Shown: piece after piece, positions 32,927 through 40,567 of the stretch
Layout of the letters: the number at the start of each line of letters is the position of its first letter
How positions within the stretch are numbered: position 1 is the first letter of the stretch
Source: Aestuarierythrobacter sp037968495
GTDB taxonomy: Bacteria; Pseudomonadota; Alphaproteobacteria; Sphingomonadales; Sphingomonadaceae
Direction: 5' to 3'
Length of the DNA: 40,567 bases
Assembly (NCBI GenBank): GCA_037968495.1
Contig: JBBKVP010000008.1
Span: forward strand, 1 to 40,567
Translations under genes and position numbers: made by a program
The notes under the pieces: model-generated
Told to the model about the DNA's origin: nothing
Seen by the model: only the letters and a program-made list of their open reading frames with translations
Database searches by the model: none

Positions 32927-34486
32927 CTATTTTGGCAGGTCGGAGAAGTCGACGCTGACGATGCTTTCGAGCACTTCGCTGCGTAGCTTCTCGGCTTCGT
33001 CAAACGCTATTCCGTTAATCGACAAGGTGCCACCTGCGAGCCCGAAATGGAGTTCGCAATAACCGCGCCAGCGGGATAGCGGACCGTGCTTGATCTCTAC
33101 CGATTGCAGCCCAACACGCGGCGCGATGGTGAGGTCGGGCGATAGCAGCCCCTCGCGCACGAATAGCTGGCGCACATCGCGCGCAAAGCGGTGACGCTTC
33201 CAGCCGAGCCAAAAGCCAAGTGCGATCAGCGGGAAACCGACGGCGATAATTGCCAAGGCGACTGTCAGGAAACCGGCAATCGACCAGCCAATCGCCACCA
33301 TCAGCATGATCAAGGCAAGGAAGGCTCCTCCATCGACCCACTTCTTTGGCGAAGGGTTGAACCACTCAAGATCATCGGCAGCCGGGGTGATGTCAGCCTC
33401 AGCCGCGATTGGCCAAATTTCGTCCATCTTCGCAAATGGCGCGACAGCGTGGCTGGATGAGCCATTGTCCTGTGCAAGGCTGATGAATTTGAGCGAATGC
33501 CAGCCGAAGCGGCGGCGGATGAGGCCAGTCTGGATGCGCGCGGCTTGGACACGGTGCACGGGCATCACTACGTCAGTCTTGGTGAACAGGCCGCGCTGAC
33601 GGCGGAAGCCCTTGGGTGTGCGGTCCAACCGGAATTCATATTCGCGCGCAAAGGTGCGGGCTATGCCGGTGAACACTCCGATCGCAGCGACCGATCCCAA
33701 GGCGAGTATTGCTCCGAAGATTTGGCCTGCAATGCCAAGGCCGTTCAGTCCGTTTACAATATCTGTCTGTTCGCCAGCGACACCGGCCCACTTTTCCCAA
33801 TCCCAAATGTCGAAGGGCAGCAAGAAATCAAACTGCTGCGCGGCACCGGCCAGCACGGCGAAAATCACAAGCGAGAATTCGAACGCACCAAATGTGAGCA
33901 CGCGGCGATCATTCATTTCGAAGATCGGCACTGCGGTTTCGACGGAAGGTGCTTCCTCATCGCCAACAGCATCGGATGCTAAGACGTCGGACGTTCGCTC
34001 TACGACGCCCTCGCGCCGTTCGCGGACGACTTCGCGCAGCCGTTCGCCTTCGGCACCGGTTACATATTCCAGCGCCAGCTCGTCTTTGCCGCCCGCACCC
34101 GTCTCGAACTTGATCTGGGTCAGGCCGAGCAAACGGGGAATCAGCTTCTGCTCGAGGCTGACATCCTGAATACGCTCAAAGGGCACAGAACGCGCCTCGC
34201 GGCTCAGAATGCCGCTTTCCACGCGGATGTCTTCATTGCCGACATAATAGCGGAGGCGGGTCCAACTAAGCCACGAGAAGAAGCCGGTAAGCGCCACAAT
34301 TGCGACACCGACCGCGATGGCAATCAAGACGCGGTAATCGCTTGCGCCGGTTGCAAAAAGAACTGCGATTACCGGAAATACAGCGTTCTTTATGCCCTCG
34401 ATGGCTTTAACAATGAAACCTATCGGGGATGTACGCAATCCGGCATTTTCCGGGATCGCAGCAGGTGTTTCGCTGGTGTCTGTCAC
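32927..34486 (-). CDS. YdbT-like membrane protein with three bacterial PH domains
   Basis: A 519-residue membrane protein. Hydrophobic helix pairs alternate with three bPH2 (YdbS-like PH) domains: about 77-160 (LRYYVGNEDIRVESG, then VPFERIQDV), about 285-370 (YEFRLDRTPKGFRRQRG, then MPVHRVQAARI), and about 430-510 (RQLFVREGLL, then RVGLQSVEI). This is the YdbT layout. It starts with GTG 34486 overlapping the stop of the preceding YdbS-like gene (GTGA). In Bacillus, YdbS and YdbT act together and affect resistance to certain antimicrobial peptides. Here the role is unknown. Confidence 0.88.
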   Translation of the reverse strand: MTDTSETPAAIPENAGLRTSPIGFIVKAIEGIKNAVFPVIAVLFATGASDYRVLIAIAVGVAIVALTGFFSWLSWTRLRYYVGNEDIRVESGILSREARSVPFERIQDVSLEQKLIPRLLGLTQIKFETGAGGKDELALEYVTGAEGERLREVVRERREGVVERTSDVLASDAVGDEEAPSVETAVPIFEMNDRRVLTFGAFEFSLVIFAVLAGAAQQFDFLLPFDIWDWEKWAGVAGEQTDIVNGLNGLGIAGQIFGAILALGSVAAIGVFTGIARTFAREYEFRLDRTPKGFRRQRGLFTKTDVVMPVHRVQAARIQTGLIRRRFGWHSLKFISLAQDNGSSSHAVAPFAKMDEIWPIAAEADITPAADDLEWFNPSPKKWVDGGAFLALIMLMVAIGWSIAGFLTVALAIIAVGFPLIALGFWLGWKRHRFARDVRQLFVREGLLSPDLTIAPRVGLQSVEIKHGPLSRWRGYCELHFGLAGGTLSINGIAFDEAEKLRSEVLESIVSVDFSDLPK

Positions 34487-34998
34487 AGACTTTCGCGCTT
34501 TATATGCTGGCGGATAGTTTCACGCATTTCTTCGGCGTCTTCGCGCAGCAATCCGGCTAGTGGTACCGAAGCATTATGCGTTCCAGCTGTGTGCAAAATT
34601 AGCGTGGCGAGCCCGTAGATGCGTTCCAGCGGGCCTTGCTGCACATCGAGATGCTGGACCCGTCCAAACGGGACCACCGCATCCGATCGCCACCAATAAC
34701 CCCGCACCACGCGCAGCCGGTCGGTGCCCATATCAAAGCCCTTATAGGCATAGCGCCGACGCGGCAGACGCCAGACAAACAGTGCGCAAAGCAGGGCCAC
34801 GGGGCCAAGCACCACGCCAAATGGAACCGGCGCAGCGAACTGCACGATAGCCGCCGGGATCAGCAGAAAGGCTGAAGCAATCAAAGCCTGAATGCGCAGC
34901 ACTTTCTTATGATTGGGATGCACGGGCGTGAGGCCGTGCGGCCCGACTGCCGGCGGCACTGCATCTTCAGCAGCTTCGGGAACGGTGTTCTCGCTCAT
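34483..34998 (-). CDS. YdbS-like PH-domain membrane protein
   Basis: A 171-residue protein with two membrane helices (about 32-50 and 55-72), followed by one bPH2 domain (YKGFDMGTDRLRVVRGYWWR, then PFGRVQHLDVQQGPLERI). ATG 34998 overlaps the stop of the M28 peptidase (ATGA), and its own stop overlaps the YdbT-like start (GTGA), so three genes are chained by 4-bp overlaps. A longer reading from 35058 would run into the peptidase gene and is not preferred. It probably forms a complex with the YdbT-like partner. Confidence 0.88.
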   Translation of the reverse strand: MSENTVPEAAEDAVPPAVGPHGLTPVHPNHKKVLRIQALIASAFLLIPAAIVQFAAPVPFGVVLGPVALLCALFVWRLPRRRYAYKGFDMGTDRLRVVRGYWWRSDAVVPFGRVQHLDVQQGPLERIYGLATLILHTAGTHNASVPLAGLLREDAEEMRETIRQHIKRESL

Positions 34999-36380
34999 TC
35001 GGCCGCCCCTTGGATGTCGCCGGGATAATTGGCTAGGGTGCCCGCCACTTGAGTCCAAACTGCGACATTTTGGCGCAACTGGACCGGATCGACCTTGTCC
35101 AGCGTATCGTCGGGCGTATGGTGCAGATCGAAATAGCGAGTGCCATCCTGTTGCAGATCGATAATCGCGCCTTTTTGGTCGCGCGAGATGTTGATATCCG
35201 CCCCGCCGGTGGCGACTGCGGTCGAAGGCGCCACGCCGAAACGGGCAACAGCAGTTGCGAGCGTCTTCACCAGTTCAGGATTGCTCGCGCCGAAGTTCGT
35301 CTGGATTTGCCAGATCCGGTCCGCGCCGAAATCACTTTCGAGACCGACGCCGATCTTTTCATCGATATGCGCCTTAGAATAGGCGACGCTGCCATGCAGA
35401 CCGACTTCCTCCGCGCCTGCCATCAGCACGCGGATCGTGCGTAGCGGCTGGCCGGTGTGCGACACATGTAGGGCAGCAGCTGAGGCGATCGCACAGCCTG
35501 CACCATCGTCAAACGCGCCCGTACCGTTCCACCAGCTATCAAGGTGGCAGGCGAGTAAAACCGGCGGCCGCGAAGGATCGCGCCCGACGATTTCGCCAAC
35601 AACATTTCCGCTGGTTGTAACGCCCAAATTGCGCGGGGTAAGCACGAGCTTCATGATAATGGGCCGGCCATTCGCGCGGTCAAACATCCGCTCCAGATTG
35701 GCGGCATCAGGCAGCGACAGAGCGCCCGTCGGGATCATGTCGTCGACTACTAGCGTTCCGCCAGTATGCGGATTGCGGTGATAGTCTGTGCCGACCGATT
35801 TGATCACCGTTGCGACGGCACCCTTGCTGACGGCGACACTTGCACCCACCCAGCGGGCAGGACCGGCAAAGCCATATTGTGAGCCGTCCTGCGTCGGTGT
35901 CATCGAATGGCTGATATAAGCGATTTTGCCCTCTAAACTACCGTCTGGAGCGGCACTCAAATCGGCGAAGGTTTCGAACTCGACCACTTCGGCGGTGATA
36001 CCTTCCGGGCCGGTCGACGTGCTGCCGCCAAGCGGTGAAATCACCAGCGGCTGCGGGAACGGGCTGACGACATGGGCTGTGGACACTTCGCCCGGCACCC
36101 ACGTTTCCATCTCGAATGGCTCATCCGCGACGTTCTGGAAGCCCCGATCCTCAAGCCATTTTACCGCCCAATCGCGGCCGCGTTTCTCAGCCTCCGTACC
36201 TGCCTGCCTCGGACCTACTTCTGTAGTCAGCCCCTCGACAAAGTCATAGGCGATGGTGTCACCCTGCAGTGCTCCATCCGCCATATCCGGCAACGAAACC
36301 GATCTTGCCTCTTGAGCCATGATCGCAGCCGATGAAACGGAGAGCGAAAGCCCAACGAGTGCGAGTGTGATGTTTTTCAT
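34995..36380 (-). CDS. Secreted M28-family zinc aminopeptidase
   Basis: A 461-residue exported peptidase, signal peptide about 1-22 (cleavage after IMA). A protease-associated insert lies near 125-230. The catalytic domain shows the two-zinc site: ACHLDSWWNGTGAFDDGAG (His, Asp), AGAEEVGLHG (catalytic Glu and Glu ligand), ESDFGADRIW (Asp ligand) and LHHTPDDTLDKV (final His). This matches the carboxypeptidase Q-like branch of M28. It would cleave peptides in the periplasm or outside the cell. It is the first gene of the chain with the PH-domain pair. Confidence 0.92.
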   Translation of the reverse strand: MKNITLALVGLSLSVSSAAIMAQEARSVSLPDMADGALQGDTIAYDFVEGLTTEVGPRQAGTEAEKRGRDWAVKWLEDRGFQNVADEPFEMETWVPGEVSTAHVVSPFPQPLVISPLGGSTSTGPEGITAEVVEFETFADLSAAPDGSLEGKIAYISHSMTPTQDGSQYGFAGPARWVGASVAVSKGAVATVIKSVGTDYHRNPHTGGTLVVDDMIPTGALSLPDAANLERMFDRANGRPIIMKLVLTPRNLGVTTSGNVVGEIVGRDPSRPPVLLACHLDSWWNGTGAFDDGAGCAIASAAALHVSHTGQPLRTIRVLMAGAEEVGLHGSVAYSKAHIDEKIGVGLESDFGADRIWQIQTNFGASNPELVKTLATAVARFGVAPSTAVATGGADINISRDQKGAIIDLQQDGTRYFDLHHTPDDTLDKVDPVQLRQNVAVWTQVAGTLANYPGDIQGAAE

Positions 36381-36508
36381 GTGCGCTTGCTAATGCGCCC
36401 TCGCCTGTATGCCAAGTGCATAGGGAACTGCTGCTTGCCCCGAGCGCCCCCAGCCCCTATCTGACCAGCAACTTTCAAACACTCCAGATTACCCGAAGGA
36501 CGCACCCG

Positions 36509-38188
36509 ATGGCCGCCCAATATGCATATGTCATGAAAGACATGACCAAGACCTTCCTCGGCGCGGCAAAGCCCGTGCTGTCGAACATCAACCTGCAATT
36601 CTATCAGGGCGCGAAGATCGGCATCGTTGGTCCCAATGGCGCAGGTAAATCCACGCTGATCAAGATCATGGCCGGCATCGACACCGATATTACGGGCGAA
36701 GCATGGGCGGGCGAGAACATTACCGTCGGCTATCTGGCGCAGGAGCCAGAGCTGGACGCAAGCAAGACCGTGCTCGAAAACGTCAAGGACGGCGCGCGCG
36801 AAACGGCTGACATGGTCGACCGCTTCAACGCGATCTCCGCCGAAATGGGCGATCCGCAGGACGACACCGATTTCGAAGCGCTGATGGAAGAAATGGGCAC
36901 GCTGCAGGAAAAGATCGACGGCGTGGACGGCTGGACGCTCGACAACCAGCTCGAAATCGCAATGGAAGCGCTGCGCTGCCCACCCTCTGATGCCTCGGTT
37001 GAAAACCTGTCGGGCGGTGAGAAGCGCCGCGTCGCCCTCACCCGCTTGCTGATCCAGAAGCCGGGCATTTTGCTGCTGGACGAACCAACCAACCACCTTG
37101 ATGCAGAATCGGTCGAATGGCTGGAAAACCACCTCAAGGAATATGCTGGCGCCGTCCTGATGATCACCCATGACCGCTACTTCCTTGATAATGTGGTGGA
37201 GTGGATTCTAGAGCTCGATCGCGGGTCATACTTCCCTTACGAGGGCAATTATTCGACCTATCTCGACAAGAAATCGAAGCGTCTTGCCCAGGAAGACCGC
37301 GAAGACTCGGGCCGCCAGAAAGCCTTGGCGGAAGAGCTCGACTGGATTCGCCAGACGCCGAAGGGCCGCCAGACCAAATCGAAAGCACGCTTGCGCAAGT
37401 TCGAACAACTACAAGACGCCCAGTCTGAGCGTAAGCCCGGCAAAGCGCAGATCGTGGTGCAAGTGCCCGAACGGCTCGGCTCCAAGGTTATCGAGGCCAA
37501 GGGTATTTCCAAGGCTTATGGCGATAAGTTGCTGTTTGAAGACCTCAGCTTTACCCTGCCCCCGGGCGGCATCGTCGGCATCATCGGCCCGAATGGCGCA
37601 GGTAAATCGACGCTTTTCCGCATGATCACCGGGCAGGAAACAACCGACACTGGCTCAATTGAAATCGGCGACACCGTCCACCTTGGCTATGTCGACCAAA
37701 GCCGCGACGATCTGACGCCCGGCAACAATGTTTGGGAAGAGATTAGCGACGGCCTCGATTACATGAAGGTCAACGGCCACGACCAGTCCACCCGCGCCTA
37801 TGTCGGTGCCTTCAACTTCAAGGGGCAGGACCAGCAGAAGAACGTCGGCAAACTATCGGGCGGTGAACGCAACCGCGTCCACATGGCCAAGATGCTCAAG
37901 AACGGCGGCAACGTGTTGCTGCTCGATGAACCGACCAACGATCTCGACGTGGAAACCCTGCGTGCGCTGGAAGACGCCATCGAGAATTTCGCCGGCTGCG
38001 CCGTGGTAATCTCGCATGACCGTTTCTTCCTCGACCGTCTGGCAACGCATATTCTTGCGTTCGAGGGCGACAGCCATGTTGAGTGGTTCGAGGGTAACTT
38101 CGAAGCGTATGAGGAAGACAAACGGCGCAGGCTTGGTGATGCGGCTGACCGGCCTACGAGGCTGGCCTATAAGAAGCTGACTAGGTGA
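36509..38188 (+). CDS. ettA: ABC-F ATPase EttA (energy-dependent translational throttle)
   Basis: A 559-residue soluble ABC-F protein with two ABC domains. Domain 1: GPNGAGKST, LSGGEKRR, LLLDEPTNHLD. Domain 2: GPNGAGKST, LSGGERNR, LLLDEPTNDLD. The arm subdomain in domain 1 (METMGTLQEKI-like MEEMGTLQEKIDGVDGW region) and the charged linker with KGRQTKSKARLRKFEQL are diagnostic of EttA. In E. coli it binds the ribosomal E site and gates the first peptide bond according to ATP level. ATG 36509 has GAAGGA eight bases upstream. Length matches EttA. It diverges from the peptidase gene. Confidence 0.96.
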   Translation: MAAQYAYVMKDMTKTFLGAAKPVLSNINLQFYQGAKIGIVGPNGAGKSTLIKIMAGIDTDITGEAWAGENITVGYLAQEPELDASKTVLENVKDGARETADMVDRFNAISAEMGDPQDDTDFEALMEEMGTLQEKIDGVDGWTLDNQLEIAMEALRCPPSDASVENLSGGEKRRVALTRLLIQKPGILLLDEPTNHLDAESVEWLENHLKEYAGAVLMITHDRYFLDNVVEWILELDRGSYFPYEGNYSTYLDKKSKRLAQEDREDSGRQKALAEELDWIRQTPKGRQTKSKARLRKFEQLQDAQSERKPGKAQIVVQVPERLGSKVIEAKGISKAYGDKLLFEDLSFTLPPGGIVGIIGPNGAGKSTLFRMITGQETTDTGSIEIGDTVHLGYVDQSRDDLTPGNNVWEEISDGLDYMKVNGHDQSTRAYVGAFNFKGQDQQKNVGKLSGGERNRVHMAKMLKNGGNVLLLDEPTNDLDVETLRALEDAIENFAGCAVVISHDRFFLDRLATHILAFEGDSHVEWFEGNFEAYEEDKRRRLGDAADRPTRLAYKKLTR

Positions 38189-38201
38189 AATGAGCGGTGA
38201 A

Positions 38202-38231
38202 GGTCGTTACTGGGAATGATCGCTAACGACC
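38202..38231. terminator. Convergent hairpin after ettA
   Basis: GGTCGTTA (38202-38209) and TAACGACC (38224-38231) form a perfect 8-bp inverted repeat with a 14-base loop, between the convergent stops of ettA and the alpha/beta hydrolase. No T-run is seen. Confidence 0.45.
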
Positions 38232-38243
38232 CAATAGCGGCCA

Positions 38244-39011
38244 TCAAACTCGCTGCGAGTATTCTTTTAGCGTCGAGTAATGCGAGCAGTCGTCAAACAC
38301 CTCGAGTTTGATACAATTTTCCAATGCTTCTTCGATGTTTATGGCCATCTCTACGGGCGACCAATTGTCTAGTGCGCCATGGTAGATGGAAACCGGTTGC
38401 AATACCTTCCCGAGAGTCTCGGACCATTCGCCTACATATTCGGAAATCTCAGACCGATAGGTGGCGAGTTCGCTGCCCAGACTTTCTCTAAGTATTTTGA
38501 CCATCCGCGCACTAAAATAGGGGTCATCGCGAAGCTCAAGATCATTTCCCACCGCGGTAGAAAACAGCATCGAATAAAGCAATTTTGGCGCCACCTTTGA
38601 CAAGGCGGACTGACATTGTGAGAGGACATTGAAGGCAAACTGGTTTTTTTGGGCTATGCGAAACACCTGAGCACCCGCCATCTTTTCAAGGTAGTCTCCG
38701 GTTTGAAGTGGCGCAGCTGCGGAGATGATATCAATTTCTTCGACTTGTGACCCTAGCAAGACAGCAACCCGAAGGGCTGTCGACGCACCGAGCGAAAAGC
38801 CAACAAGCCTCAGTGGCTGGCCACTGGATTTGCTCCGTATCTCATCAGCGATGAGTTCGAATACATGCCTTCCAGATGGGGCATTTGGGAATTGCCTCTT
38901 TGCAATGCTGAAGTGTTTCGTGCGCTCACGAACCTCATGGCCAAAAAGCTGCAATTCTGTGCCTGCGCCGGGTAGGCCATGAAAATAGATGGTTTCAGGT
39001 GAAGCAATCAT
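38244..39011 (-). CDS. Alpha/beta hydrolase
   Basis: A 255-residue protein with the hydrolase triad in order: nucleophile Ser73 in GFSLG (71-75), Asp215 in GALDNWSP, and His244 in CSHYSTL. YFHGLPGAG near residues 9-17 is the oxyanion-side HG motif. A helical cap lies between about 100 and 200. There is no signal peptide. The substrate is unknown. Base and codon use look more AT-rich than the core genes to the left, and the same holds for the next gene. The gene lies 187 bp after the patatin gene on the same strand. That spacer shows no further gene. Confidence 0.8.
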   Translation of the reverse strand: MIASPETIYFHGLPGAGTELQLFGHEVRERTKHFSIAKRQFPNAPSGRHVFELIADEIRSKSSGQPLRLVGFSLGASTALRVAVLLGSQVEEIDIISAAAPLQTGDYLEKMAGAQVFRIAQKNQFAFNVLSQCQSALSKVAPKLLYSMLFSTAVGNDLELRDDPYFSARMVKILRESLGSELATYRSEISEYVGEWSETLGKVLQPVSIYHGALDNWSPVEMAINIEEALENCIKLEVFDDCSHYSTLKEYSQRV

Positions 39012-39198
39012 TCTGGTGCGCGGCTATCATCGCACTGACAAGGTTGAAAGCACTATTTGGATTTCGAGCGAATGACAGCTTTCCACCCAATTCCAGACGT
39101 TCGCACCGGACCCGCAGAAGGTGCGATTTTGACCGGTTTCGACGTATGGTACCTGACCAAGACTCAAATGCGAGTCGGGGCGCGTCTGCCTTAAGGTG

Positions 39199-40567
39199 TC
39201 ACGCGACTTGCCGTTTCATGGCGTGTTTGGAATCATGCGTCAGATCGCCTTCGTACTCCGACAATATCTGTTCCAAAGCCTGGCTGATCTTGGTTTGCGT
39301 ACGGACCATCTCGATCTTGGGCCACGCCGCCCGCTCGCCTAGATCGACAAGAAGTCGTATGTCTTCCAGCGATAGCTCGCTCAGGATCTTGGATGGATTC
39401 CACAATACCATTGGTTTGATGATATTGATATCGCCAGTATAATTCTGATTCATGACCGATAGTGCCATGTTGGTCATGCTGTTGAGAGCGGGAAAGAATG
39501 ACAACGGCCGCTGAAAAATCGTGGCATTGGCGTTGATCCAGGCTTTCACCGTCGCCGTGCTCGCGTTGCGAATTGCCGAGAGAGATCCGCGAGGCTGCTT
39601 TACATCGCTGGCGAAAGGCACGACAGCTGGGTTGGCCATACTGACGATATGGTGATTGACGCCGTAAAGCCGCGACAGCCGCTTTGCAGGCAGATCGTGG
39701 GTAACCGAACCATCCACCCATTTCCGGTTGGGCATATAGGGCACGCGATTGCCATTATGGTCTTTCGCCATAAGACTGACCGGCGGATATATCCCCGGAA
39801 CCGCGCAGGAGGCCCAAACTGCTTCGCGGATATACACGTTCGGCGAGGCTATGGCATTCAGGAGGCGGGATGACTGATGCCGCTCTGCCGGTGCGATAGA
39901 GATATTCAAGTGGCGGCCGGTCAGTTCATACGCTTCCTGAAACGTCAGGTCGGGGATGATCTTACTGAGCTGTTCGCGAATTTTCTTCGCCGGCAGACGC
40001 TTGGCTGATCCGAAGAGGCCTTTTTCCGGTTGTCCGCCAGAATCCGAAAGACCGGATAGGTGCTCAGGATCGAAGAACGGTTCCAATTCGTCGTCTTTGT
40101 GGGTGCATACGATCGCGCCGACCACCGATCCGCCGCTCGAGCCCGACATGATCTTGGGCAATAATCCCTGGTCCCAAAGGGCCTTGGCTACACCCAGGTG
40201 GAAATAGAGGAATGAGCCAGATCCACTCATCAAGAATGCCGATCGTCCGTAACAGTGCTGCGCCCGGCGAAAGAAATCCACTTTTTCTTCGGCGGGAATA
40301 TCCGTGACTTTCGGGTCAGCCAGATAGTTTAAACTATCGGTTATGGTGTCGACATAATCCTGAATGAGTCCTTTTGTACCGAATTTGGCTTTCTGATGAA
40401 GCCGGTCATGACCCATGCCGTCAATATTGCCGTGAATGCCTTCGTTCAATGCAAATAGAAGCCCGGCATCGTCATTCTCGCTTCTTAAGAAGGACAGTCG
40501 ATCAAGCCGTCTTCTTATCGAGACAGAATCGAAATATTTGCTCGAATCAGAATTCTTCCAATTTACG
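39199..40567 (-). CDS. Patatin-like phospholipase with DUF3336 domain, 5' end outside window
   Basis: The frame stays open to the right edge, so the N-terminus is missing. At least 455 residues are visible. The edge-side part (RRRLDRLSFLRSEND then ALNEGIHGNIDGMG) fits the DUF3336 domain that precedes patatin in the TGL3/TGL4-type lipase group. The patatin domain has the oxyanion region SGSGSFLYFHLGV, the nucleophile elbow GSSGG (Ser in MSGSSGGSVVG), and the second catalytic residue Asp in WVDGSV. Such enzymes hydrolyse triacylglycerol or phospholipid acyl esters. No signal peptide can be judged. Together with the adjacent hydrolase it may serve in lipid turnover, which is inference. Confidence 0.88.
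   Translation of the reverse strand, partial: VNWKNSDSSKYFDSVSIRRRLDRLSFLRSENDDAGLLFALNEGIHGNIDGMGHDRLHQKAKFGTKGLIQDYVDTITDSLNYLADPKVTDIPAEEKVDFFRRAQHCYGRSAFLMSGSGSFLYFHLGVAKALWDQGLLPKIMSGSSGGSVVGAIVCTHKDDELEPFFDPEHLSGLSDSGGQPEKGLFGSAKRLPAKKIREQLSKIIPDLTFQEAYELTGRHLNISIAPAERHQSSRLLNAIASPNVYIREAVWASCAVPGIYPPVSLMAKDHNGNRVPYMPNRKWVDGSVTHDLPAKRLSRLYGVNHHIVSMANPAVVPFASDVKQPRGSLSAIRNASTATVKAWINANATIFQRPLSFFPALNSMTNMALSVMNQNYTGDINIIKPMVLWNPSKILSELSLEDIRLLVDLGERAAWPKIEMVRTQTKISQALEQILSEYEGDLTHDSKHAMKRQVA

Noticed and set aside
36377..37171. 264-codon minus-strand frame opposite ettA
   Set aside because: It covers the first ABC domain of ettA in antisense and has no recognisable features.
39012..39198. 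Possible small gene or repeat in the spacer between the two hydrolases
   Set aside because: Short, with no convincing start, motif or internal repeat.

Overview
The window looks like a piece of an alphaproteobacterial chromosome, most probably from the order Sphingomonadales (Erythrobacter/Altererythrobacter-like). This placement is an inference from gene content and not from a database search. The pointers are a short NDUFS4-type complex I subunit gene, a decayed DUF6456 gene, a lone GTA-type holin, a WalW-like deacetylase, and the order SRP RNA - dnaX - ybaB. Most of the window is densely packed housekeeping sequence. I see no insertion sequence, integrase, CRISPR array or rRNA.

Layout. 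(1) 1-3398 is a copper-resistance module: the 3' part of a Met/His-repeat periplasmic protein, a CsoR-type repressor, a divergent promoter carrying a CsoR-like operator, a small membrane protein and a CPC-type copper ATPase. It is followed by two unrecognised genes (3525-4335) and an APC-family permease. (2) 5839-11953, minus strand, is core metabolism and information processing: polyprenyl diphosphate synthase, HrpB helicase, complex I subunit, SRP RNA, dnaX, ybaB. (3) 12028-15641 holds chorismate mutase, a PhoP/PhoQ-like two-component system, a PepSY protein and a SIMPL protein. (4) 15753-19809 holds Uup ABC-F, a DUF6456 pseudogene, an XRE-type regulator and a glycosyltransferase. (5) 19816-22761 is the yajC-secD-secF protein-export operon, followed by tRNA-Pro(GGG). 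(6) 23109-26802 holds a dienoyl-CoA-reductase-like SDR, the lone holin, aroQ, accB and accC. (7) 26820-28563 holds a cation/Ca2+ exchanger, a small membrane protein and an Lrp/AsnC regulator. (8) 28753-31542 holds an unusual histidine-kinase-like protein and a WalW-like deacetylase, then tRNA-Ile2(CAT) and tRNA-Pro(TGG). (9) 32065-38188 holds a class II aldolase-like protein, an M28 peptidase overlapping a YdbS/YdbT PH-domain pair, and EttA ABC-F. (10) 38244-40567 holds an alpha/beta hydrolase and a patatin-like phospholipase that runs off the right edge.

The observations most worth following up are these: a histidine kinase with a DUF2336-like N-terminus and an eroded ATPase domain, next to walW; the DUF6456 gene broken by a frameshift, a stop codon and an apparent internal deletion; a perfect 12-bp hairpin enclosing both candidate start codons of aroQ; two related palindromes, one before the holin and one before the XRE regulator, that resemble paired CtrA half-sites; and a textbook CsoR-like operator. 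No complete new defence or mobile system is visible.
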